Below the pieces are notes generated by a model, which was not told the origin of the DNA, did not search any database, and worked only from the letters and a program-made list of their open reading frames with translations. This document shows, in pieces, positions 51,870 through 59,420 of a DNA stretch of 64,000 nucleotides (position 1 is the first letter of the stretch; every line of letters starts with the position of its first letter). The DNA is from Chitinivibrionales bacterium. GTDB taxonomy: Bacteria > Fibrobacterota > Chitinivibrionia > Chitinivibrionales > WJKA01. Made by a program: the position numbers and the translations under genes. The DNA is taken from positions 1-64,000 of the forward strand of contig WJLZ01000126.1 of assembly GCA_014728215.1 (NCBI GenBank), written 5' to 3'.

Positions 51870-54110
51870 ATGAAAAATATCATAATTTTCTTTCGGCACA
51901 AAACCCCGGTACTGTTATCGATCCTGATCTTCGTGGTCAATACTTTTAGTGGAAGAGCATATCATGTCTCTGCGACGACGGGAAGCCAAAATGGAGACGG
52001 TTCATTGCCTGCACCTTTTCTCAGAATAATGGCGGCCGCCGATCGTGCTCAGCCGGGTGATACGATCATGGTACATCAGGGTATTTACCGTGGCCGGATA
52101 GCCCCTCCCCAGGGAGGAGAACCGGGGAGCCCAATTGTCTATATGGCCTTTCCCGGGGACACGGTATTTCTCAAAGGCTCAAATATCTGGGACCCATCAT
52201 GGGAAGCGCTGACCACCAAGGCAAATACATTTTACGCATCTCCCGACCCGGCACTCTTTACCGATGATTCTCAATATGACGGTGCCAATCCCTTTGAAAT
52301 AGAACTTATCGGATCACGATCGAGCCCTGCGGCAACGCTGGGTCAGGTATTTGTTGATGGTGAACGAATGACTGAAGTTGATGAAGAAGGGAAACTCTTT
52401 CAGGGCTCGTGGTGGTATGACAGCCTGAGCAAAAACATCTACCTCTGTTTTCCATCAGGAAAAAATCCCGACAGCAGCATGGTTGAGATAACGACACAGC
52501 GACGGGTCTTTGCGCCCCACCTCCGGGAGCTCGGTTATATTACTGTCAAAGGTTTTATCATGGAACATTGCGGTAATCAATATCCGGCAAGCTGGTACAT
52601 GCCCGGCTATCCGCCCCAGGCAGGATTACTCGGATGCCGTTCCGGAAACCACTGGGTTATCGAAAATAATGTTATCCGGCATGCAAAGGGGATCGGAATC
52701 GATTTCGGTGTTGAATCCGATGAAGACGATATCGAACGAAAGGACAACACTGTTAATGGAAGCGAAGTCGGGTATCATCTTATCCGTAACAATCTCATTA
52801 CCGACAACGGTACCAATGGTCTTATGGGCTGCTACACGCACAATGTTCGCATTGTAAACAATATCATCGAAGGCACGAATTACCTTCGGATAGACGGCAA
52901 CGAAAAAGGAGCCATTAAAACACATGGGTTCAACGATGGTATACTTGAAGGCAATCTGTTTCGCAATAATAAATGTCAGGCAATTTATCTGGATGCCGGC
53001 TTTACGGGTGCACGAGTAACAAAAAACATTGTCGTTTCAAATACCGCCTATGGTATGATGTTTGAACTACAGCGCCCCCACTCGACAGCGACACTCGTGG
53101 ATAACAATATCCTTGTCGGTAACGGCTATAACAGCATTTATCACCCTGATGCCTCAAGCGTGACTTATGCCCATAATCTGCTCGCTGCATCCTCCGGCTC
53201 CGACGGTTATGGGTCCTATGGTGAAGGTCATCTCATGCGCATTGTCACCGATCGGAGGAGTGCTCAGCTCTACGAAAACAGAATGTACAACACCCTCTTT
53301 TTCAGAAACTTCGGAGGCCATATGAGCTGGCCCTTTACCGATTGTGTGGATGATGAATTCGGGGAATGCTACAGTGACTACAATGTTTTCACCGGTTCGG
53401 CATTGAGCCGTTTGTTTTTTATCAATAAATACTGCGGTGGCCTCCGCCCATGGGGAGACGACTGGAATATGATGATCCAGATGGTGTGTGACGATATCGG
53501 AAACGCACTTGTCGGGACGGCACCTCAACACAAGGCCTCAAATTACCGGGGAGCCGCTCTCACGTTCTCCGAGTGGCAGGCATACTGGGCCAACAACGGA
53601 ACCGCAAATGATCAAAACAGCATCATAAGTTCTGAATGTAAAGCAGCCTACAATCTGCTATCCAATGAACTGACGATAACGATCGATTATGATCCATCGA
53701 GTTTAAGCTCACAACCGGTAGCCGGTCTGGATACCGATATCCTCGGCAATGCTATCCCGCAGGACGGGACCGCCGATCCGGGACCGATTCAGGGACTGAG
53801 CAAAGGAGTGCACACGTTCCAGCTCTGGCCCCCCCAGGATTTTCCGGATTTTCCACTTCCGGCGCCGTTACAAAACAGGGCAGTCAATCTTCCAAAACCA
53901 TCAAAGCCTCTCCCCGCTCCGTGGATCATGGCGCCCTTTGACGGGCGGATTCATATCCCCCGAGGCCGGAAGATAAAATCAATTGCCGTCTATTCGGCCG
54001 GGGGGCGGTTCATCTCCCGAATAACCGCAGAGGACTCCAAAGTAATAATGCTGGATAAGCATCTCGATGCAGCCCCGGGAATTCGTCTTGTAAAATTTGT
54101 GGCGGAATGA
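51870..54110 (+). CDS. Secreted right-handed beta-helix protein (polysaccharide-lyase-like)
   Basis: 746 residues. A signal peptide is followed by GSQNGDGSLPAPFLRIMAAADRA and GDTIMVHQGIYRG, the DUF1565-type start of parallel beta-helix proteins. Repeated NNxI turns follow (VIENNVIRHAKGIGI, IRNNLITDNGTNGL, VNNIIEGTNY, LVDNNILVGNGYN). Such proteins are often lyases or hydrolases of acidic polysaccharides. The final 50 residues (IKSIAVYSAGGRFISRI) look like a sorting tail, as in the protein ending at 22673. No catalytic residues can be named. Confidence 0.75.
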   Translation: MKNIIIFFRHKTPVLLSILIFVVNTFSGRAYHVSATTGSQNGDGSLPAPFLRIMAAADRAQPGDTIMVHQGIYRGRIAPPQGGEPGSPIVYMAFPGDTVFLKGSNIWDPSWEALTTKANTFYASPDPALFTDDSQYDGANPFEIELIGSRSSPAATLGQVFVDGERMTEVDEEGKLFQGSWWYDSLSKNIYLCFPSGKNPDSSMVEITTQRRVFAPHLRELGYITVKGFIMEHCGNQYPASWYMPGYPPQAGLLGCRSGNHWVIENNVIRHAKGIGIDFGVESDEDDIERKDNTVNGSEVGYHLIRNNLITDNGTNGLMGCYTHNVRIVNNIIEGTNYLRIDGNEKGAIKTHGFNDGILEGNLFRNNKCQAIYLDAGFTGARVTKNIVVSNTAYGMMFELQRPHSTATLVDNNILVGNGYNSIYHPDASSVTYAHNLLAASSGSDGYGSYGEGHLMRIVTDRRSAQLYENRMYNTLFFRNFGGHMSWPFTDCVDDEFGECYSDYNVFTGSALSRLFFINKYCGGLRPWGDDWNMMIQMVCDDIGNALVGTAPQHKASNYRGAALTFSEWQAYWANNGTANDQNSIISSECKAAYNLLSNELTITIDYDPSSLSSQPVAGLDTDILGNAIPQDGTADPGPIQGLSKGVHTFQLWPPQDFPDFPLPAPLQNRAVNLPKPSKPLPAPWIMAPFDGRIHIPRGRKIKSIAVYSAGGRFISRITAEDSKVIMLDKHLDAAPGIRLVKFVAE

Positions 54111-54143
54111 AGGGGGACGTGATATTACCGGACAAAAGGCAGA

Positions 54144-55214
54144 TCACACATTAAACCTGATACTGAGGATATCACCATCATTGACAACATACTCTTTGCC
54201 TTCAAGACGGAACTTCCCTTTTTCTTTTACAGCCTTTTCAGAACCCGATTCCTTTAAGTTGGCATAGGAGAAACACTCGGCCCTGATAAATCCGCGCATC
54301 AAATCCGAATGAATCGCTCCCGCTGCAAGCAGCGCCGTATCGCCCTTCACAATAGTCCAGGCCCGGACCTCATCTTCACCAACAGTAAAAAAACTGATAT
54401 AGCCCAGCAGCTCATAAGCTGCCCGGGCAAGACAATCCCGTGCAGATTCGCCGATACCCATGTCTTCCATGAAAAGAGCGATTTCTTCCTCATCGGTAAG
54501 CCGTGAAAGCTCCATTTCGAAATTGCCGGCAAACTCAATTACCTTGTAGGATTTGCCGATTGATTCGAGGAGTGATTCATTTTTCCCAAAAAGCTCTTCA
54601 CTCGAATTTACAATTGCAAGAACAGGTTTTTGCGTGAGTAACTGAAATCCCTTAATTAGCTTCATTTCGTTTTCGGATAATCCAAGCTCTCTCACCGGTT
54701 TCATCTCTTCGAGCTGTGCATGTATTTTTTTCAAAACCGACTGTTCGAGCTGGATTTCGTTACTTTTTATTCCCCGCTTAAATCCTGCCTCAATTTTTTC
54801 AAGGCGGTTTTCGACAATTACCAGGTCCGAAAGCAGAAGCTCTTCGGTGATAATGTTCAGTTCCTTTTCCGGCTCAGGTGCGCCGACCAGATCACTCTGG
54901 AAATTGCGCAGCACCACCGCAAGTGCATCTGTATTTTTAATCAGTCTCAGAAGCTCCCCCGATAAGGAGCCCTCCTTTGCCGCTCCCTGCGACACGCCCG
55001 CAAAATCGATCATTTCTATTCGGGCATAGGTAGTCTTTTTAGGATTATAAAGGTTACTGAGCCATGTTATCCGCTCATCGATAACCTCCACTTCCCCCAG
55101 ATGAGGTTCAGCTTTGGCATCGGCATAGACTGTTACCGGCACTTCTGAACGGGTTAATGCATTAAAAAGCGTAGTCTTACCGCTGTTGGGAAGCCCTAAT
55201 ATTCCAATTTTCAT
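54144..55214 (-). CDS. ychF: YchF/OLA1-type P-loop NTPase
   Basis: 356 residues. G1 is GLPNSGKTT (7-15). IDFAGVSQGAAKEGSLSG is the YchF G3 region. A coiled-coil insert follows, and the C-terminal TGS domain has FFTVGEDEVRAW and GFIRAECFSYANL. YchF binds ATP in preference to GTP and associates with the ribosome. The usual NVDE-type base-recognition motif is NSSEE here. It is divergent from the 55433 gene and convergent with the beta-helix gene. Confidence 0.9.
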   Translation of the reverse strand: MKIGILGLPNSGKTTLFNALTRSEVPVTVYADAKAEPHLGEVEVIDERITWLSNLYNPKKTTYARIEMIDFAGVSQGAAKEGSLSGELLRLIKNTDALAVVLRNFQSDLVGAPEPEKELNIITEELLLSDLVIVENRLEKIEAGFKRGIKSNEIQLEQSVLKKIHAQLEEMKPVRELGLSENEMKLIKGFQLLTQKPVLAIVNSSEELFGKNESLLESIGKSYKVIEFAGNFEMELSRLTDEEEIALFMEDMGIGESARDCLARAAYELLGYISFFTVGEDEVRAWTIVKGDTALLAAGAIHSDLMRGFIRAECFSYANLKESGSEKAVKEKGKFRLEGKEYVVNDGDILSIRFNV

Positions 55215-55432
55215 CTTTTCTCCAGGTTAAAAAACTTGTTAAAATAATATATATGAAATATCAGAGAGTGATTATGCCCCGGATTGAGCTAAATAATACC
55301 CGTCAGGCCTAATCTTACCAATTCTTCAATGAAAAATGGAAAGAAAATCATGATACATACGCAGCATAGTTATTTAGTATTTTAAATTATATTTATAGTA
55401 TAGTTTGATTTAAAATAAAGGACAGAAACATC

Positions 55433-55834
55433 ATGATGAGCAACCGCGGATTTGATGTTGAGGAAGCTAAAGCGCGACTTCAGCACCTTCTTTCCATGCC
55501 TGAAACCCCTGTGCGAAAACGTGAGATTGCCGCTTTGCGACGGTCACTGGAATTATTTGGTAAGCAGGGGCCGGAAAAAAAACGACGGTCACCCGGACGG
55601 GCAAAAACTTCACGGGCAATGGCATCCAGACTTCAGGAACCTGTAGACGAACCGCCGAAAAAACCAGAGAGAGAAACCGAAAAAACAGAAAACGGCCATC
55701 GGCGGGTTATTATCCGCAAGCGCGCTCCGGAAAAACCGCTGCTGCAGGATGAACGCAAAGATAAAAGAGAACAGAAAGAAATGCTCAGGTCCATTCGCTC
55801 GATGATCGGATCGGAACGGCATGGCATGAGCTAA
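55433..55834 (+). CDS. Small basic, mostly disordered protein
   Basis: 133 residues, strongly charged. Residues 10-45 form a predicted helix pair (FDVEEAKARLQHLLSM, REIAALRRSLELFG). The middle is a Lys/Arg/Pro/Glu-rich linker, and the end a helix with EQKEMLRSIRSMIG. It may bind nucleic acid or a partner protein. AAAGGACAG stands before the ATG. No family recognised; a 53-codon lipoprotein-like frame starts directly after its stop. Confidence 0.55.
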   Translation: MMSNRGFDVEEAKARLQHLLSMPETPVRKREIAALRRSLELFGKQGPEKKRRSPGRAKTSRAMASRLQEPVDEPPKKPERETEKTENGHRRVIIRKRAPEKPLLQDERKDKREQKEMLRSIRSMIGSERHGMS

Positions 55835-55996
55835 ATGCTCGAGAACGCTTTTTTCTCTCTCATGGTCTTGGGATTGTGTATCACGCTATCATGCATCAGC
55901 AACCCTACTTATCCATCAAGAAACACCACCGATGCTCCCGAGGGCATGGTTTTGAATCGAGCAAAAGATGCGGTGTTCCCGGCGACATATAACTGA
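55835..55996 (+). CDS. Candidate 53-residue lipoprotein
   Basis: The ATG immediately follows TAA of the preceding gene. The peptide has a hydrophobic N-terminal run (FFSLMVLGLCITLSC) with a lipobox-like LSC, then ISNPTYPSRNTTDAPEG and a short polar end. It would be a secreted lipoprotein stub or a leader. Downstream 55997-56111 holds no clear feature except the promoter area of the next gene. Confidence 0.4.
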   Translation: MLENAFFSLMVLGLCITLSCISNPTYPSRNTTDAPEGMVLNRAKDAVFPATYN

Positions 55997-56114
55997 ACCG
56001 GAAACAAATATGACACATACCTATGGATTCAGATATGTTATAGTAAAATAAATACCATTTGTCACTATATCCTTTCGACTATTTTTTCATTTTGGGCAAA
56101 AGGAGCATTTTTTG

Positions 56115-56903
56115 ATGCTGACTATTATCGATATTCCCCGGGAAATTGCCGATCTCTATGCTCAAAGCAAAGAAATTGCGCAGAAAATTGCAGCGACAAT
56201 TGCACAAGAAGTTCCCCTGCAGAAATTCACCAAGAATACTTCATTAACCAGAACCTGCCCATCATCGGTAGTAATCATTCAATCCGGCATATTTAAATAT
56301 TTTTACGACAATAAGTTTATCCGATTTTATTCAAACGGCGATATTGTTTCGGTCCCCTCTGCAGGAAACAAATTGCCACTTGCAATTACTTCCGAATTCG
56401 CCGCCGAAATGCTGGTACTTAATAATGAACGTTTTTTATCCGTACTCAGAAAGGATCAGTCACTGGCGACGAACTGGCTGGAATATCATTCGATGAATGA
56501 AACGATCATGCATTCACTGACCTCCCTGTTCGCCGGTGAAGATTTCAAGCCTGATGTCGATATTCGGCAATATCAATCCGGCGAGGTAATCATCCAGGAG
56601 GGCGATGCTCCGGATAATCTCTTTGAGATGATCGAAGGCAAAGCTGCTGTCTCGGTCAAAGATACCCAGGTAGGAACTATCAATGCCGGAGAGGTTTTTG
56701 GCGAAGTGAGTTTCCTGACCGAAAGCACCCGTACAGCGACGGTAATTGCCGAATCCCGGTGTCTGATCCAGGCAATCAGCGGGGATCAGTTCGAAAAAAT
56801 TATTAAGTACCGCCCCACTTTAGTATTTTCCGTATCACGGACACTGGCCAATCGCTTAACTGAAGTTAATGACCGTCTGATAAGGATATCATCACTAACA
56901 TGA
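56115..56903 (+). CDS. Cyclic-nucleotide-binding (CRP-like) domain protein
   Basis: 262 residues from the ATG at 56115 (AGGAG 8-9 bases upstream; TTG at 56112 also open). The C-terminal domain is a clear cNMP fold: YQSGEVIIQEGDAPDNLFEM, GTINAGEVFGEVSFLTESTRTATV. The phosphate-binding cassette GEVSFLTESTRTAT has Glu and Arg in the usual places. The N-terminal half resembles a degenerate second cNMP domain (VVIIQSGIFKYFYD). No helix-turn-helix follows, so it is a sensor rather than a classical regulator. It overlaps the lipoprotein gene by 4 bases. Confidence 0.8.
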   Translation: MLTIIDIPREIADLYAQSKEIAQKIAATIAQEVPLQKFTKNTSLTRTCPSSVVIIQSGIFKYFYDNKFIRFYSNGDIVSVPSAGNKLPLAITSEFAAEMLVLNNERFLSVLRKDQSLATNWLEYHSMNETIMHSLTSLFAGEDFKPDVDIRQYQSGEVIIQEGDAPDNLFEMIEGKAAVSVKDTQVGTINAGEVFGEVSFLTESTRTATVIAESRCLIQAISGDQFEKIIKYRPTLVFSVSRTLANRLTEVNDRLIRISSLT

Positions 56904-57301
56904 CCAGATCATATTTACACATACGAACCCTTATCCTGGTGCTTGCGGCAGGCATCATTGCAACCGGCTGCCAAAATGGAATCAAGGTTGTGATGACCGG
57001 CACTATCCAAGGATATAAGCCTTCCGACGATGTTTTTGTTGCATTATCCCGCAACTGGGAGAAGATATATGTTTCTCCCCGGGTCTTCGAGATCGATCCG
57101 CAGGGAAGGTTTTATCTGGAATTTAAAATCCGCAAACAGATTCTTCCGGTCACCTTCGTCGTGAACAATCGTGCCCATGCACGGCTAACTATCGAAGATA
57201 TGTGGAGTCCACAGGCGAAGCTTTATGATGAAATTCGCAAGCGAACCTTCCCTATTACTGTCGATGAACAGGGGGTGTATCGGGCGACATTGACATTGTG
57301 A
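56900..57301 (+). CDS. Lipoprotein of unknown function
   Basis: 133 residues with a good lipoprotein signal (LILVLAAGIIATGC). The mature part is beta-rich (VVMTGTIQGYKPSDDVFVAL, GRFYLEFKIRK, LPVTFVVNNRAHA) and may be an Ig-like sandwich. It is translationally coupled by ATGA overlap to the CRP-like gene, so their products may act together. No family recognised. Confidence 0.65.
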   Translation: MTRSYLHIRTLILVLAAGIIATGCQNGIKVVMTGTIQGYKPSDDVFVALSRNWEKIYVSPRVFEIDPQGRFYLEFKIRKQILPVTFVVNNRAHARLTIEDMWSPQAKLYDEIRKRTFPITVDEQGVYRATLTL

Positions 57302-57389
57302 GGGGGAGGAAATCGGGATAATGGACCAAGATAATGGATACCAAGACCAGTGACCAGCATCCAGTACATGAAAGAAAGGAGGGAATGTA

Positions 57390-57920
57390 ATGAATAAAGA
57401 ACTGTCTAATAAAATCTCCTCTGTTCTTTCCCGGCGGAGTATTCGATCGTACAAGGACGAAGAAATTTCCGATGAGATAGTCGATGCGCTTCTTCATGCA
57501 GCCATGGCGGCGCCGTCGGCCTGCGCAAAGGATCCATGGCGTTTTGTGGTGATTCGGGATAAAAGCATGCTTGCCCAGGTATGCGAAAAGCTTCCGAACG
57601 GTAAAATGCTTGCCCGGGCAGGACTCGGAATCGTTGTCTGCGGTGATCAGAATGTTGCTCATGATAATCAACTCAGTTATATGCTCCAGGACTGCTCTGC
57701 AGCCATAGAGAATATCCTTGTCGCCGCACCCCTTCTCGATCTGGGTGCGGTCTGGCTTGGAGTGCATCCCCGCGAGGAACGAGTGGAGCATCTTCGGGAA
57801 ATTTTGTCTATTCCTCAAAATATCACTCCCATTTCGGTAATTGCCCTAGGCTATCCCGATGAAACCAAACCACCGCGGTCGAGGTATAATTCGAAATGTG
57901 TGCATTATGAGAAGTGGTGA
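57390..57920 (+). CDS. Nitroreductase-family flavoprotein
   Basis: 176 residues. RRSIRSYKDEEISDEIVDAL and AAPSACAKDPWRFVVI carry the FMN-binding Arg and Ser/Pro residues, and LGAVWLGVHP is the second FMN region. It is an NAD(P)H-dependent oxidoreductase of uncertain substrate. A strong ribosome site (GGAGGGA) precedes the ATG. The spacer 57302-57370 before it repeats GACCAGTGACCAGCATCCAG-like words. Confidence 0.85.
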   Translation: MNKELSNKISSVLSRRSIRSYKDEEISDEIVDALLHAAMAAPSACAKDPWRFVVIRDKSMLAQVCEKLPNGKMLARAGLGIVVCGDQNVAHDNQLSYMLQDCSAAIENILVAAPLLDLGAVWLGVHPREERVEHLREILSIPQNITPISVIALGYPDETKPPRSRYNSKCVHYEKW

Positions 57921-58007
57921 ACAGATAGCTCCGGACATGAGGGGTGCAGGTCGTATCCGCCGGCGATACCGCTACCTTATGGGATGTTCACTAGCTAAAA
58001 ACTAAAT

Positions 58008-58757
58008 TCAGCGACTTTTCTTAAAGTCAGCAATCTTTAAACAGCCAAAACTGGGTTGATCCGCGATCTTTTGGATATATATTCCCTTCGCCGGCTTTAC
58101 TATTTCGATACTTCGTCCACCAATTGCCCGACCACGGACATCAAATACTCTTGTTTGAAAAATACTTTTTACATATAGCGCTGCTTCTTCTGTATAAACC
58201 CTTTTCGCATGCGTCAGATCATAATCGAGCGCGCCATGCGTGTACCGGGTAATGACTTCGCAGTTAACATCGCCTTCATAGTCGCAAAACCGGACTCCTT
58301 CAAGCCAGAGACTGCAGGATTCCATACTGACAATGTCGAACATAATAAGAGCAAGTATCCCGTCACCATCGGGCGCTGCAACCGAATCTATGCCGCCGGT
58401 CAGAGTATTGCTGATAGTCAACAAGTCTGTATGCCCGCTTTCCAAACCGCAGGAAAATAAAAACTCATCCGAGCTGTTTTTCCTGAAAATGTTCGAATAG
58501 CCGATTGTCTCCGCCTGGCCCATGGAAAAGAAAAGTACCGAGGGATCGAATCTCAGAAAAAACTCATAGGAATCAAGATTAACAACATCACCAGCCCTTA
58601 TTGCTATCCCTACCGATGTCCCCGCAAGCTGCGCAACCGAATCGATCTCCGGCGTCTGATAGTCAAGGTCGACATAAATCTTTGCATTTTCATTCGGGCC
58701 TGCTATTGCTGCGAAAACAATGACACAGATCAGCATGCACAACCGTAAATTGATCAT
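58008..58757 (-). CDS. Secreted cohesin-like domain protein with sorting-type tail
   Basis: 249 residues. Signal peptide (LRLCMLICVIVFAAIA), then GPNENAKIYVDLD and a cohesin-like module: NLDSYEFFLRFDPSVLFFS near residue 60. The C-terminal 60 residues (FQTRVFDVRGRAIGGRSIEIV...GIYIQKI) look like the sorting tail of other secreted proteins here. The start overlaps the preceding gene by 4 bases (ATGA). It may present the cohesin at the cell surface for dockerin partners encoded upstream. Confidence 0.65.
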   Translation of the reverse strand: MINLRLCMLICVIVFAAIAGPNENAKIYVDLDYQTPEIDSVAQLAGTSVGIAIRAGDVVNLDSYEFFLRFDPSVLFFSMGQAETIGYSNIFRKNSSDEFLFSCGLESGHTDLLTISNTLTGGIDSVAAPDGDGILALIMFDIVSMESCSLWLEGVRFCDYEGDVNCEVITRYTHGALDYDLTHAKRVYTEEAALYVKSIFQTRVFDVRGRAIGGRSIEIVKPAKGIYIQKIADQPSFGCLKIADFKKSR

Positions 58758-59257
58758 TCGTCCCCCTTGTGGATTACCAGATCCTGCATTGTAACGGGAT
58801 CTATTTTTTCTCTTTTGTTATTCAGCAACTCACCATTTTTCAGGGTAATCACCGTCTGCGCTGTTTCCTTCACAGTAAATATCAGCACTCCCAGTGCGGC
58901 ATTTTCCCGTATTGTTCCTGTAGCATGGGTACCGGTAAGCGTTGCGGAAATATTGACTGTCCCCTCCTCTTTCCTGATCACCGGTATGATCTTTCCGTTC
59001 CCGGCACTCAGGACATTACGGATTCCCGCAAAAGGATCCTCAACAGCCGTCTGCTTGAGTTCCAGAATCTCCGGATCATACACAATATCGATAGAATAGG
59101 TATCGAGATTGGTGACATCCTTGATCATGACAAGTATTTTGATCTGATCACCAGCGGAGGAATTCTCAGTATCGGTCTGCAGCGAAATTATCGGCGCAGT
59201 TTCTGCAGCAAAAAGCATGCACGCCGTCATTACCAGGCTTACGGTAAAGTGTTTCAT
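58754..59257 (-). CDS. Small secreted cohesin-like domain protein
   Basis: 167 residues from the ATG at 59257 (GGAG upstream; 59284 is a longer alternative). Signal peptide, then one cohesin-like module: AGDQIKILVMIKDVTNLDTY, SIDIVYDPEILELK, and GVLIFTVKETAQTVITL. It lacks any other domain, unlike its neighbours. Coupled by ATGA to the 58008 gene. It shares the NLDTYS motif with both adjacent proteins. Confidence 0.7.
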   Translation of the reverse strand: MKHFTVSLVMTACMLFAAETAPIISLQTDTENSSAGDQIKILVMIKDVTNLDTYSIDIVYDPEILELKQTAVEDPFAGIRNVLSAGNGKIIPVIRKEEGTVNISATLTGTHATGTIRENAALGVLIFTVKETAQTVITLKNGELLNNKREKIDPVTMQDLVIHKGDE

Positions 59258-59314
59258 AAAATTCTCCACATTTTTAAGTTTCAATACTTTTTCAGGTTCA
59301 ACAGGTCAACAGGT

Positions 59315-59333
59315 CATGGGCTGGAAGCCCATG
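59315..59333. repeat. REP-like hairpin
   Basis: CATGGGCT-GGA-AGCCCATG forms an 8-bp stem. Just before it, CAACAGGT is repeated in tandem. It lies between two cohesin-cluster genes and may act as an attenuator or dispersed repeat. Confidence 0.65.
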
Positions 59334-59420
59334 CCACACTGGTAAATTTTAAATTCCAAAACTCGAATCACTAAAATCCGGGTCCAGCAACCAGCAAACA
59401 ACATCCATCATCTCTTTCCT

